Source: Sulfurirhabdus sp043759595
Lineage (GTDB): Bacteria > Pseudomonadota > Gammaproteobacteria > Burkholderiales > SMCO01
Length of the DNA: 21,378 nt
Direction: 5' to 3'
Assembly: GCA_043759595.1 (NCBI GenBank)
Contig: JAYVLG010000184.1
Span: 1-21,378, forward strand
The notes under the pieces are model-generated. The model saw nothing but the letters and a program-made list of their open reading frames with translations, was not told the DNA's origin and did no database searches. Shown here piece by piece: positions 6,388 through 14,695 of this stretch; the stretch's first letter is position 1, and each line of letters starts with the position of its first letter. The translations under genes were made by a program, and so were the position numbers.

Positions 6388-7127
6388 ACTTCTCTCCCCT
6401 CGCCTTTTTCTTCGTAAGTTTTACCATCCCGAATATGGTAAATGCGTTTAAAAGTCGGAATGATTTTTTCATCGTGGGTGACCACAATGATTGCCGTTTG
6501 ATATTGCTGCGCCAAACGGTTCAGAATTTTGATTACAGCCAGTGCCCGCTCGCTGTCCAGCGGTGCGGTAGGTTCATCGGCCAGAATGATGGGTGGTTTA
6601 TTCGCCAGTGCCCGGGCAATGGCCACCCGCTGCTGCTCGCCCCCGGACAAGGCTGAAACCTGCGCCTTCGCGCGGTGTGCTACATCCAGTGCTGTGAGCA
6701 TTTCCATCGCACGCGCCCGTGCTTTTTCATTGGACACCCCTGCCAGCATGGGTAACAGCGCAACATTATCTGTCGCATCCAGGAAAGGGATCAAATAGGG
6801 TGCCTGAAACACAAAACCGATGCTATCCCGGCGCAATACCTGTAAATCGCTTACTTTCCAGCCTTCATCGTATATGACTTTCCCACCCAGCGTAAAGCGA
6901 CCTGCAGTGGGCTCTATCACCGCACCCAGACATTTCAGCAATGTTGACTTTCCCGATCCACTAGGCCCAATCAACCCTACCACTTCTCCGGGGTAAATGA
7001 CCATATCCACGCCTTTCAACGCATCCACAGCCGTATCACCGCTGCCATAACGCTTCACCATGCCTTCGATTAAAATGGCAGGCTGCACGCTTGTTTCTAG
7101 ATTAGTTATGGTCATTGCATTTTCCAT
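6384..7127 (-). CDS. ABC transporter ATP-binding protein (LolD/MacB type)
   Basis: 247-residue single ABC domain. Walker A is GPSGSGKST (54-62), Q-loop Q108 (FVFQAPYLIPFL), signature LSGGEQQR (160-167), Walker B IILADEP (180-186) and switch H218 (VVTHDE). This is the LolD/FtsE/MacB-type ATPase that works with MacB-like permeases and membrane-fusion proteins. It starts three bases after the permease stop. The second in-frame ATG at 7115 (MTITNL) is an alternative start. Its stop overlaps the start of the RNase gene. The ATPase is complete, with all catalytic motifs. Substrate is not predictable from sequence. Confidence 0.93.
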   Translation of the reverse strand: MENAMTITNLETSVQPAILIEGMVKRYGSGDTAVDALKGVDMVIYPGEVVGLIGPSGSGKSTLLKCLGAVIEPTAGRFTLGGKVIYDEGWKVSDLQVLRRDSIGFVFQAPYLIPFLDATDNVALLPMLAGVSNEKARARAMEMLTALDVAHRAKAQVSALSGGEQQRVAIARALANKPPIILADEPTAPLDSERALAVIKILNRLAQQYQTAIIVVTHDEKIIPTFKRIYHIRDGKTYEEKGEGREV

Positions 7128-7130
7128 ACA

Positions 7131-8324
7131 TTACCCACCAATTGCCTCTGCCGGATCAATCCGCAGCGCAGCGCGAATAGCCAATACACTTGACAGTGCA
7201 CACATGACCATGGTGAGTATAAATGCCCGCACGGCATCTCCGGATTCCAGCAGGATATACTTGGGGAAAAACGGCGCCCACAACGTTGCCGCAAATTTAC
7301 CCACAAAAAATCCGATGATGCCCAACCCTAACGCTTCCTGCAGGATCATGGCAGCAATGGTTTTATTTTTTGTGCCAATCAATTTCAGCACGGCAATCTC
7401 TTTTATCTTGCTCAACGTCATCGTGTAGATGATAAAAGCAACGATTGTGGCACTAACTACAGCTAAAATCATTAAAAATAGCCCTATCTGCTTGGCAGCG
7501 GTTGCTATCAGCTTGGCAACCAATATCTCTTCCATATCGGCGCTGGTATAGGCCTGCATATGTTTCCAGCGCTTGATATTATCAGCCACAACTTGCGCAT
7601 CCGAGTCAGGTAACACTCTCACCAGCACAGCATTGACATTGTGATTTGAAAACTGGTTAGCTTCTACGGCAGCCAGCACACCCAATGCACCAGGGCGATT
7701 CAGCGCCGGGTTGGCCGCCAACCGGTTGCGTTCATTCACGATTGCATCATTATCCTTAAGAAATTGGGCTTCCTGGGCATCTTTCAGGGAAATAAACACC
7801 ATGGGATCACCATTGCTGGATACCATGCGCTTAGTTAATCCAACCACAGTATAGTCGTTACGACGAATACGGATTTTATCACCCACTTTAAAGCCCGTTT
7901 TGCTATCCACTATGGCTTCGTAGTGAGGACGCGTAATTGGCCGACCTGCCGTAAGAAAAGCAGGCTCACCCAAATGCCCCGGTTCGAATCCGGAAATCAT
8001 GACGCGCTGATCTTTACCTCCCTGTTTCACTTGCATGGTAAGGAACGTTGCATTCCCCACCTCTGCCACTCCAGATATGCCCAGGATGCTACGATAAACA
8101 TCGTCATGCAGGCTGGATGGTTCGGCGAAAGGCCCCAATGTGCCTTCCTGTACCACCCAAATATCGGCTTGAGTCGCGTGCAGCAACACCTTGGCATCGT
8201 CCACCATCCCGCGATAGACTCCAGCCATAGTCAGCGTGACACCGATCAACAAACCCAGACCCATACCTGTAAGCAGGTAGCGTCCCAGTGTGTGTGCAAT
8301 ATCACGGCGCGCTAGGTTAATCAC
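7131..8324 (-). CDS. ABC transporter permease, MacB/FtsX-type
   Basis: 397 residues with the four-helix MacB/FtsX layout. One N-terminal transmembrane helix (about 15-37) is followed by a large periplasmic domain (about 40-270). Three helices come at the C-terminus (about 275-300, 325-348, 362-386), ending in RAALRIDPAEAIGG, typical of this family. Such permeases act by moving their periplasmic domain rather than by a channel through the membrane. The start is a GTG inside the end of the membrane-fusion gene (eight-base overlap), with GGAG nine bases before it, so the two are translationally coupled. Together with the ATPase and fusion protein it forms a tripartite efflux or lipid/lipoprotein-handling system. 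Substrate unknown. Confidence 0.9.
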   Translation of the reverse strand: MINLARRDIAHTLGRYLLTGMGLGLLIGVTLTMAGVYRGMVDDAKVLLHATQADIWVVQEGTLGPFAEPSSLHDDVYRSILGISGVAEVGNATFLTMQVKQGGKDQRVMISGFEPGHLGEPAFLTAGRPITRPHYEAIVDSKTGFKVGDKIRIRRNDYTVVGLTKRMVSSNGDPMVFISLKDAQEAQFLKDNDAIVNERNRLAANPALNRPGALGVLAAVEANQFSNHNVNAVLVRVLPDSDAQVVADNIKRWKHMQAYTSADMEEILVAKLIATAAKQIGLFLMILAVVSATIVAFIIYTMTLSKIKEIAVLKLIGTKNKTIAAMILQEALGLGIIGFFVGKFAATLWAPFFPKYILLESGDAVRAFILTMVMCALSSVLAIRAALRIDPAEAIGG

Positions 8325-9486
8325 TGCTTTGTTGCTCCCGCACTTTCATGCCTTCACGCAATTGAGCACTGCTATATACAATGACCTTATCGCCCTTCTT
8401 CAAGCCATTTTTAAGCTGGGCTTTCCCGTCCAAGGTCTGAATCCCCACTTGCACCGGAACAAACTTGGATTTTCCTTCTGTAATTTGCCACACCCCGGTT
8501 TGACTATCTTGTTTTTTCACTGCCGCACTAGGCACATTCAGCACATCTTTTGCGTTTTCCTGTTGTATCGTCACCTCTGCCAATTCCCCGAGATAAAGCC
8601 TTTTTGGGGGATGCACAAAAGATACATTAATCACGCGTTCTTCTGTCACGCTATCACTTTGCATTTCTATACGTGTTACTTGTCCAGCCAGGGTTTCATT
8701 CTGGCTTGAACGCAATACAATTTGCGCAGACTGACCTTTTGCAACTCCCCGTGCCTGGGCCTGATCTACCCGCGCTCTCACCCACAAACTGTCAGGATCA
8801 ACCAGATGAAATACCGCTTGCCCTGCTACTACTGTCGTCCCCGGCTCAGCATCACGCGAAACCACCAACCCATCAGCGTTACTAACCAATTTCAGGTTAT
8901 CACGCTGTTTTAGTAATCCTGCGCGCTCTGCTACTGCTTTTTCCGCATCCTTTCTTGCTGCAACCACACCGGAACGTGCAGCCTCAAGTGCAGCTTCTGC
9001 GATTTGCGCTTCATTCTGGCGGCTTTCGGCCATTTCATTACTAACAAAGTTTTTTGCGACCAATGCCTTATAGCGCGATGCATTTGCCTGTGCCAATCGG
9101 TATCTGCTTTGCGCTTCTTTTTCCTGTGCTGTCGCTATCCAAACCGATTGTTGAGCCCGTTGCGCAGCACTTTCCGTAGCACGAATGCGCTGCTCAAAAT
9201 CTACCGGGTCCATTTCAGCCAATACCTGCCCGGCTTTCACCAAATCCCACTGATCCACCATCACTTTTAGTAGTCGCCCTCCCTGCGTTGGACCTATCGT
9301 ATAGGATAAACGCGCCTCTACCGTCCCGATCCCGGATATACTGGCACGCAAATCCCCTTGTTCAACGCTGGCCGTAACAACCGTAATGGGTGCCAAAGGA
9401 CCACGATGCGTTATCAGCCACCCCAGACTCGCCAGAAATAACAATGCGCCTCCGGCTAAAGCATAAGATTTCCAATTCTTGATCAT
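8317..9486 (-). CDS. Periplasmic adaptor (HlyD/MFP family) of an ABC efflux system
   Basis: 389 residues. An N-terminal anchor helix (about 8-26, ALAGGALLFLASLGWLI) is followed by a split lipoyl domain (about 60-95, GGRLLKVMVDQWDLVKAGQVLAEMDP). Next is an Ala/Gln/Glu-rich alpha-hairpin (about 95-200), the second lipoyl half (NADGLVVSRDAEPGTTVVAGQ), a beta-barrel, and a membrane-proximal domain ending near KVREQQ. It bridges the inner-membrane permease to an outer-membrane channel. No TolC-like gene lies in the window, so the channel must be encoded elsewhere. The gene overlaps the permease start by eight bases and follows the cytochrome gene by 35 bases. Confidence 0.92.
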   Translation of the reverse strand: MIKNWKSYALAGGALLFLASLGWLITHRGPLAPITVVTASVEQGDLRASISGIGTVEARLSYTIGPTQGGRLLKVMVDQWDLVKAGQVLAEMDPVDFEQRIRATESAAQRAQQSVWIATAQEKEAQSRYRLAQANASRYKALVAKNFVSNEMAESRQNEAQIAEAALEAARSGVVAARKDAEKAVAERAGLLKQRDNLKLVSNADGLVVSRDAEPGTTVVAGQAVFHLVDPDSLWVRARVDQAQARGVAKGQSAQIVLRSSQNETLAGQVTRIEMQSDSVTEERVINVSFVHPPKRLYLGELAEVTIQQENAKDVLNVPSAAVKKQDSQTGVWQITEGKSKFVPVQVGIQTLDGKAQLKNGLKKGDKVIVYSSAQLREGMKVREQQSSD

Positions 9487-9521
9487 TTTCTCTGAACCCT
9501 TTTGATTGTATTTTTTACTCG

Positions 9522-10013
9522 TTATTTATGAAGAGCAGGATAAGGTTCGTTTTGAATCTGATAAATAGTATGGCATGCAACACATTTCTGTAATGTACTG
9601 GCAAGCTGCGTCATGGAATGTTTCATGTCACCCATACTTTCCGCATCCATGGCAATCTGGTCAAAATCGCCATGTACGCTAAAGCCAAGTTGCTTGAACT
9701 CCATCGGCAATTTAGCGCGCAGTGCCGGTGGCACCTCATGCACCGCCGCTTTTCCTAACGAGCGCGCTGCCTGAGCCAAGGCTTTAGCATCTTCTCTCGC
9801 AAAAGCATCCGTCATGAGTTGAACCCCACTCAAAAACTGACGCATCTCCAACAGCACTACTGCGCGTTCGCTGGGTGCCAGAACCATTACAGTGCGTTCG
9901 TCTACCGGTTGCACATGATTTTCGTGTTTTTTCTCATCTGCCATTACACTCGTGACTGACAGGGATAGCCCTAACAATGCACAGCATGACATGACTTTCA
10001 TACTCATTAACAT
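9522..10013 (-). CDS. Periplasmic c-type cytochrome, class II (c'-like)
   Basis: 163 residues from the ATG at 10013, preceded by AAGGAGG seven bases upstream. A longer TTG-start frame to 10031 would begin inside that ribosome site and is rejected. A signal peptide is clear, with cleavage near SVMA (25). One haem-attachment motif, CVACH (144-148), lies close to the C-terminus after three predicted helices. This is the layout of class II cytochromes c' and c-556. A helix with ERAVVLLEMRQFLSGV could carry a Met ligand, but this is not certain. It would act in the periplasm as a small electron carrier or ligand-binding haem protein. Its place between the regulator and the efflux genes is unusual and suggests a redox or haem-linked role for the system. 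Confidence 0.85.
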   Translation of the reverse strand: MLMSMKVMSCCALLGLSLSVTSVMADEKKHENHVQPVDERTVMVLAPSERAVVLLEMRQFLSGVQLMTDAFAREDAKALAQAARSLGKAAVHEVPPALRAKLPMEFKQLGFSVHGDFDQIAMDAESMGDMKHSMTQLASTLQKCVACHTIYQIQNEPYPALHK

Positions 10014-10060
10014 ATCAATTCCTCCTTCCAAAATTAAGATACTTCTTTCGATACACTTTG

Positions 10061-10663
10061 TTACACTCTTACGCTACACATATAAATAGGAAACACTTTT
10101 CGTGCTTCTTCCATGAGTGTTCGCTTCCCCCTGAATAGTGAAGATTGAATCACCAAACCCTGGATCATGCCGATATACAAGGTTGCCGCCCCTTCCTCAT
10201 CCAGCGCCGCATTAGCGATTCCCTGGTTTTTTGCTTCTGCCAGTAACCCGGCAATTTTGGCCTCATACCCTGTCATGATTTCCTGAATCAGCTGTTTTAA
10301 TTTAACGCTTTTGGTGTGCAGGCGTTCAGAGAACAACAAGCGGGGAATGGCCGGATGCTTGCTGATAAAGGCAATATGAGCAAAAAACATCCTTTCCAAT
10401 GAATCCAGTGGGTCCGTGCCTTCCTCGGCAGCCTTCCCCACCACCTTCATCAAACGGCCACGAATCCACTGCATGACTGCAAACCAGATATCATCCTTGG
10501 TAGCAAAATGACGAAAAATCGCCCCCTGAGTCAATCCCATGGCATCCGCCATATCCTTGGTGGTGACTTCATCTACACCACGCTCCGCCGCAAGATCCAC
10601 CGCCACCTTGACGATTTCTTCCTGTCGCTCTTCCGCTGAAAGCCTCTGTCTTATTGCACTCAT
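10061..10663 (-). CDS. TetR/AcrR family transcriptional repressor
   Basis: 200 residues from the ATG at 10663 (MSAIRQRLSAEE). The upstream-extended frame to 10726 would start inside the promoter and is rejected. The N-terminal TetR helix-turn-helix spans about residues 28-58 (DEVTTKDMADAMGLTQGAIFRHFATKDDIW). The C-terminal part is a helical ligand and dimerisation domain. It is first in the efflux operon and lies 17 bases downstream of a perfect palindrome over its own promoter, the classic autoregulated design. No strong ribosome site is visible before the ATG. The inducer is unknown but is probably a substrate of the efflux pump. Confidence 0.9.
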   Translation of the reverse strand: MSAIRQRLSAEERQEEIVKVAVDLAAERGVDEVTTKDMADAMGLTQGAIFRHFATKDDIWFAVMQWIRGRLMKVVGKAAEEGTDPLDSLERMFFAHIAFISKHPAIPRLLFSERLHTKSVKLKQLIQEIMTGYEAKIAGLLAEAKNQGIANAALDEEGAATLYIGMIQGLVIQSSLFRGKRTLMEEARKVFPIYMCSVRV

Positions 10664-10680
10664 AGAAAAACCACGCACTA

Positions 10681-10700
10681 GATAGTAATTGATTACTATC
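10681..10700. promoter_or_regulatory. Palindromic operator for the TetR-family repressor
   Basis: Perfect 9-bp arms GATAGTAAT and ATTACTATC around a central TG, with imperfect extension (ACTA on the left, TTAGT on the right). It abuts and slightly overlaps the -10 hexamer and covers the expected transcription start of the tetR-led operon, so a bound dimer would block RNA polymerase. Size and symmetry suit a TetR-family dimer. Confidence 0.75.
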
Positions 10701-10726
10701 TTAGTAAAAAGCATTCGAGATGTCAA
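10698..10726 (-). promoter_or_regulatory. Sigma70-type promoter of the tetR-cytochrome-efflux-RNase operon
   Basis: On the minus strand a perfect TTGACA (10721-10726) is followed 17 bases later by TAAGAT (10698-10703), a four-of-six -10. The leader to the tetR ATG would be about 28 bases. The -35 lies close to the end of bioA's stop region (10746), so the operon has its own promoter rather than depending on bioA. Confidence 0.7.
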
Positions 10727-10745
10727 TATCTTGTTTAATGGAGAT

Positions 10746-12056
10746 CTAGACTGTTTTGATGATTTCCAGCGTTCGTTCTACCAACAACTGCATTTCATCA
10801 TTGGTTATCACATAGGGCGGCATAAAATATACCGTATTACCTATCGGGCGCAGCAATAGCTCATGCGACAAGGCATTTAAATAGAAGTTTTTTGCAAAAT
10901 CTGGAGCTGCGTTATCCACTTCAAAAGCCCAGATCATACCAATCTGACGAAAGTTTTTTACCATGGGGTGGTCACGCAACGGAATTATAAGTTCATTAAT
11001 CTGAGTAGTTTTCTTTCGATTACGCTCTATTACATTATCCTGCTCAAAAATATCCAGCGTCGCCAGAGCGGCCCGACACGCCAATGCATTCCCGGTATAG
11101 GAATGAGAGTGTAAAAATCCGCGGGTAATTTCATCATCGTAAAATGTCTGATAAACACCATCATGTGTCATCACGACTGACAAAGGTAAATACCCTCCGG
11201 TAATCCCTTTGGATAAACACAAAAAATCTGGCTGAATTCTAGCTTGTTCACAGGCAAACAACGTTCCTGTGCGCCCAAATCCGACGGCAATTTCATCCGC
11301 AATCAAATGGACCTCATATTGATCACATATCTCTCGCGCACGTTTAAGATATACAGGGTGATACATGCCCATGCCAGCCGCACACTGCACCAAAGGTTCC
11401 AGTATTAACGCGGCAATGTATTCGTGGTGCTTGCTAATGTGGTTCTCAAGCGATGTTGCGCAACGTAGAGCATACGCTTCTGGTGTTTCGCCGGCAGAAG
11501 CATACCGCCAGTCCGGCGTTGGTACTTGCACGCTTTGCCTTAACAAAGGTGCATAGATATCTTTAAATAACGCTACATCAGTCACTGACAGTGCACCCAA
11601 TGTTTCGCCGTGATAACTGTTTTGCAAGCTGACAAAACCAGTTTTCTTTGGTTTCCCCCGATTGCGCCAGCTATGAAAGCTCATCTTCAGAGCAATCTCG
11701 GTAGCCGAAGCCCCATCCGAACCATAGAAACAGTGTCCCAGATTACCCGGCGCCAATTGGCTTAGCCGCTCAGACAATTGAATGACAGGCTCATGGGTAA
11801 AGCCTGCCAGGATGACGTGCTCCAGCTTATCCAGCTGATCTTTCAATGCTGCGTTAATGCGTGGGTTGCAATGCCCAAACAAATTTACCCACCAGGAGCT
11901 GACGGCATCCAGATAGCGATTCCCATCAAAATCATACAGCCACATGCCACTGCCACGGGAAATCGGCACCAGCGGTAAGGTTTCATGCTGCTTCATCTGG
12001 GTGCAGGGATGCCACACAGCCGTTAGGCTACGTTCAAGAAAAGCCTTATTACTCAT
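10746..12056 (-). CDS. bioA: Adenosylmethionine-8-amino-7-oxononanoate aminotransferase
   Basis: 436 residues from the ATG at 12056. A GTG at 12065 is an alternative, but it is only three bases from the AAGGA ribosome site. This fold-type I, PLP-dependent transaminase (class III aminotransferase) converts KAPA to DAPA with S-adenosylmethionine as amino donor in biotin synthesis. Visible motifs are WHPCTQM (15-21), SSWWVN (53-58), YGSDGASATE (111-120), NSYHGETLGA, IADE (D254) and the PLP lysine K283 in LSKGITGG. In E. coli the first motif is HPYTSM; Cys for that Tyr appears to be a common variant outside enterics. No other biotin gene is adjacent. It diverges from groESL. Confidence 0.95.
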   Translation of the reverse strand: MSNKAFLERSLTAVWHPCTQMKQHETLPLVPISRGSGMWLYDFDGNRYLDAVSSWWVNLFGHCNPRINAALKDQLDKLEHVILAGFTHEPVIQLSERLSQLAPGNLGHCFYGSDGASATEIALKMSFHSWRNRGKPKKTGFVSLQNSYHGETLGALSVTDVALFKDIYAPLLRQSVQVPTPDWRYASAGETPEAYALRCATSLENHISKHHEYIAALILEPLVQCAAGMGMYHPVYLKRAREICDQYEVHLIADEIAVGFGRTGTLFACEQARIQPDFLCLSKGITGGYLPLSVVMTHDGVYQTFYDDEITRGFLHSHSYTGNALACRAALATLDIFEQDNVIERNRKKTTQINELIIPLRDHPMVKNFRQIGMIWAFEVDNAAPDFAKNFYLNALSHELLLRPIGNTVYFMPPYVITNDEMQLLVERTLEIIKTV

Positions 12057-12074
12057 AAACTTCACAAATCCTTC

Positions 12075-12103
12075 TTGTATTTTTCACATTTCACTACTAT
12101 TAT
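12075..12103 (+). promoter_or_regulatory. Promoter of groESL
   Basis: TTGTAT (12075-12080) and TATTAT (12098-12103) are 17 bases apart. The -10 matches consensus at five of six positions, the -35 at three. Transcription would start within the CIRCE element, about 155 bases before the groES ATG. I looked for a sigma32-type pattern (CTTGAA...CCCCAT) and saw none. Confidence 0.6.
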
Positions 12104-12129
12104 TAGCACTCGTCGGGTGAGAGTGCTAA
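12103..12129. promoter_or_regulatory. CIRCE element (HrcA operator)
   Basis: TTAGCACTC (12103-12111), nine spacer bases, then GAGTGCTAA (12121-12129): an exact match to the CIRCE consensus. HrcA binds CIRCE and represses chaperone operons until heat or unfolded protein titrates it. It starts at the end of the -10 of the groESL promoter and covers the predicted start site. It is also 38 bases upstream of the divergent bioA GTG/ATG region, so it could affect bioA. Confidence 0.95.
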
Positions 12130-12264
12130 TAACACCCCACCCCTTTAAGATTATGGCGCGGCAAACATGCCACGTCACCGCTTGTGCAAATACTGGACTG
12201 GCCTCGCGGCCTTCTTAGCATTGCACTGGCAAACAAACCATATTGTTTTTAAGGAGAATGCACA

Positions 12265-12555
12265 ATGAAAATTCGCCCATTGCATGACCGCGTTATTGTC
12301 AGACGCTTAGAAGAAGAACGCAAGACCGCATCCGGAATCGTTATTCCTGATTCAGCAACAGAGAAGCCAGACCAAGGTGAAATTCTTGCTGTAGGCAAGG
12401 GAAAAATCCTGGAAAACGGTGAAGTTCGCGCCCTGGATGTCAAGGTTGGCGACAAAGTTCTGTTCGGAAAGTATTCCGGCCAGGCCGTTAAGGTTGAAGG
12501 CGAAGAACTGCTCGTGATGCGCGAAGAAGACATCATGGGTGTGGTTGAGAAGTAA
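12265..12555 (+). CDS. groES: Co-chaperonin GroES
   Basis: 96 residues, the standard GroES length. It contains the N-terminal KIRPLHDRVIVRR, the mobile-loop region EERKTASGIVIPDSA (about 15-30), and the C-terminal ELLVMREEDIMGVVE. It forms the heptameric lid that closes the GroEL folding chamber in the cytosol. The ribosome site AAGGAG lies eight bases before the ATG. The 5' leader is about 155 bases and contains short hairpins (for example GGCC...GGCC near 12200) of unknown role. It is cotranscribed with groEL 78 bases downstream. Confidence 0.99.
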   Translation: MKIRPLHDRVIVRRLEEERKTASGIVIPDSATEKPDQGEILAVGKGKILENGEVRALDVKVGDKVLFGKYSGQAVKVEGEELLVMREEDIMGVVEK

Positions 12556-12633
12556 AGCATCAAATTGCAACTAAAACCTCCCTCTCGGGAAGATTTCAAC
12601 AATTTGACTATTAAAGAATTCTAGGAGAATCAA

Positions 12634-14286
12634 ATGCCTGCAAAAGACGTAAAATTTGGCGATTCAGCTCGCCACAAAATGGTTGCCGGTGTAAATGTAC
12701 TGGCCGATGCCGTTAAAGTCACCTTGGGCCCTAAAGGCCGTAACGTGGTTCTGGATCGTGCCTTTGGCGCCCCAACCATCACCAAGGACGGTGTATCTGT
12801 TGCCAAAGAAATCGAACTGAAAGACAAGTTTGAAAACATGGGCGCGCAAATGGTTAAGGAAGTGGCTAGCAAGACTTCCGACGTAGCAGGTGACGGTACC
12901 ACTACTGCTACCGTTCTGGCTCAGGCCATTCTGAAGGAAGGCATGAAGTATGTTGCCGCCGGTATGAACCCTATGGACTTGAAGCGCGGTATCGACAAAG
13001 CAGTTCTTGCAACAGTTGAAGAATTGAAAAAGATTTCCAAGCCTTGCACCACCACCAAAGAAATCGCGCAAGTAGGTAGTATTTCTGCCAACTCAGATTC
13101 CAATATTGGTGACATCATCGCTCAAGCCATGGACAAAGTTGGTAAAGAAGGCGTGATTACCGTTGAAGATGGTTCAGGTCTGGAAAACGAACTGGATGTA
13201 GTGGAAGGGATGCAGTTTGATCGCGGTTACCTCTCTCCTTACTTCATCAACAGCCCGGAAAAACAAATCGCTGCGCTGGAAACCCCTTACGTGCTACTGC
13301 ATGACAAGAAAATTTCCAACATCCGTGATTTGCTTCCCGTACTGGAACAAGTTGCCAAAGCCGGCAAGCCACTGCTAATTATTGCTGAAGATGTAGACGG
13401 CGAAGCATTGGCTACTCTGGTTGTGAACAACATCCGCGGTATCCTGAAGACCACTGCTGTTAAAGCACCTGGTTTCGGTGATCGTCGTAAAGCCATGCTG
13501 GAAGACATCGCTATTCTGACCGGTGGTACAGTTATCGCTGAAGAAGTCGGTCTGACTCTGGAAAAAGTTACACTGGAAGATCTGGGTCAAGCCAAGCGTA
13601 TTGAAGTAGGTAAAGAAAACACCATCATTATCGACGGTGCTGGCGATACCAAAGCAATCGAAAACCGCGTTGCTCAAATTCGTAAGCAAATCGTTGATGC
13701 TACCAGTGACTACGACCGTGAAAAACTGCAAGAACGCGTAGCCAAGCTGGCTGGCGGTGTTGCACTGATCAAGGTTGGCGCTGCAACCGAAATGGAAATG
13801 AAAGAGAAGAAAGCCCGCGTTGAAGATGCCCTGCACGCTACCCGCGCTGCTGTGGAAGAAGGAATTGTTCCTGGCGGTGGTGTAGCCCTGTTGCGTGCTT
13901 GCGCTGCAGTTGCCAAAACCAAAGGTGACAACCACGATCAAGATGCTGGTATCAAGATCGTTCTGCGCGCCATGCAAGAACCTCTGCGTCAGATCGTTAT
14001 CAACTGCGGTGACGAAGCTTCTGTAGTCGTCAACAAAGTACTGGAAGGCAAAGGTAACTACGGTTACAACGCTGCCACCAGCGAATACGGCGACATGGTA
14101 GAAATGGGTGTTTTGGATCCAACCAAAGTAACTCGCTATGCGTTGCAGAACGCTGCTTCTGTATCAGGCCTGATGCTGACTACTGACTGCATGGTAGCCG
14201 AAATGCCAGAAGACAAGTCTGGTGGTGGCATGGGCGGTGGTATGGGTGACATGGGTGGTATGGGTGGCATGGGCGGCATGATGTAA
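12634..14286 (+). CDS. groEL: Chaperonin GroEL
   Basis: 550 residues, full length. Family signatures are visible: LGPKGRNVVLDRAFGAPTITKDGV near the N-terminus, the ATP-site motif GDGTTTATVLAQ with the catalytic Asp at about residue 87, and VVEGMQFDRGYLSPYF in the apical domain. AAVEEGIVPGGGVALLR follows in the returning intermediate domain, and a Gly-Met repeat tail ends in MM. It assembles into the double-ring folding chamber in the cytosol. AGGAG lies six bases before the ATG. It shares the CIRCE-controlled promoter with groES and is followed directly by a strong terminator. The second residue is Pro (MPAKD) rather than the common Ala, a minor variant. Confidence 0.99.
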   Translation: MPAKDVKFGDSARHKMVAGVNVLADAVKVTLGPKGRNVVLDRAFGAPTITKDGVSVAKEIELKDKFENMGAQMVKEVASKTSDVAGDGTTTATVLAQAILKEGMKYVAAGMNPMDLKRGIDKAVLATVEELKKISKPCTTTKEIAQVGSISANSDSNIGDIIAQAMDKVGKEGVITVEDGSGLENELDVVEGMQFDRGYLSPYFINSPEKQIAALETPYVLLHDKKISNIRDLLPVLEQVAKAGKPLLIIAEDVDGEALATLVVNNIRGILKTTAVKAPGFGDRRKAMLEDIAILTGGTVIAEEVGLTLEKVTLEDLGQAKRIEVGKENTIIIDGAGDTKAIENRVAQIRKQIVDATSDYDREKLQERVAKLAGGVALIKVGAATEMEMKEKKARVEDALHATRAAVEEGIVPGGGVALLRACAAVAKTKGDNHDQDAGIKIVLRAMQEPLRQIVINCGDEASVVVNKVLEGKGNYGYNAATSEYGDMVEMGVLDPTKVTRYALQNAASVSGLMLTTDCMVAEMPEDKSGGGMGGGMGDMGGMGGMGGMM

Positions 14287-14312
14287 TTTGCTGCAGCACC
14301 TTGCTTCACTAG

Positions 14313-14339
14313 AAACCCCGCTTCGGCGGGGTTTTTTTT
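14313..14339 (+). terminator. Intrinsic terminator of groESL
   Basis: Stem AAACCCCGC / GCGGGGTTT with a TTCG tetraloop, followed by a run of T to 14339. It begins 26 bases after the groEL stop, which makes it a textbook strong rho-independent terminator. Confidence 0.95.
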
Positions 14340-14695
14340 GCTACATTGATTTGTACCGAAGGTTTAACCAATACTTGCAATTCAATTTCCTATTCCTGTT
14401 CGGATCGAGATCATACTTTCACAGTAGCGTTATTTGCCATTGTGTTCTCAGGCACTGCTTGTCGATGTAAATAACAAGAAGCTTTACCAAACAGGACACC
14501 AGATAGCTTTAAAAATGTCACTATGTGCGTTATCGTACAGATGCAAAACTGGATCAGGTGCAGTATTTTGAAATGCTAATCAGAAATCCGTTTTATTGCA
14601 ATTCAAGCGCAGAAAAACGATTACCAATAGCTGACAACGGGCAATTAGCTTTGCCATGATGCAACTTGTACGATTCCCAACTTTTAAGGATATAT
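14340..14695. other. Gene-free leader region ahead of the Spy-like gene
   Basis: About 355 bases with no credible gene. A 60-codon frame at 14288-14470 overlaps the terminator and has no ribosome site. I could not pick a convincing -35/-10 pair. A paired CpxR-type box (GTAAA-N5-GTAAA) was looked for; only a single GTAAA (near 14466) was found. A weak inverted repeat, CTTGT...ACAAG, lies near 14458-14478. Confidence 0.4.

Noticed and set aside
10014..10031. Upstream TTG start for the cytochrome gene
   Set aside because: It would translate the AAGGAGG ribosome site itself. The ATG at 10013 has ideal spacing and gives a proper signal peptide.
13375..13977. 200-codon open frame antisense to groEL
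   Set aside because: groEL is certain in this interval. The antisense frame is Phe/Ser/Asn-rich without motifs.
14288..14470. 60-codon frame directly after groEL
   Set aside because: It runs through the strong terminator hairpin, has no ribosome site and shows no family features.
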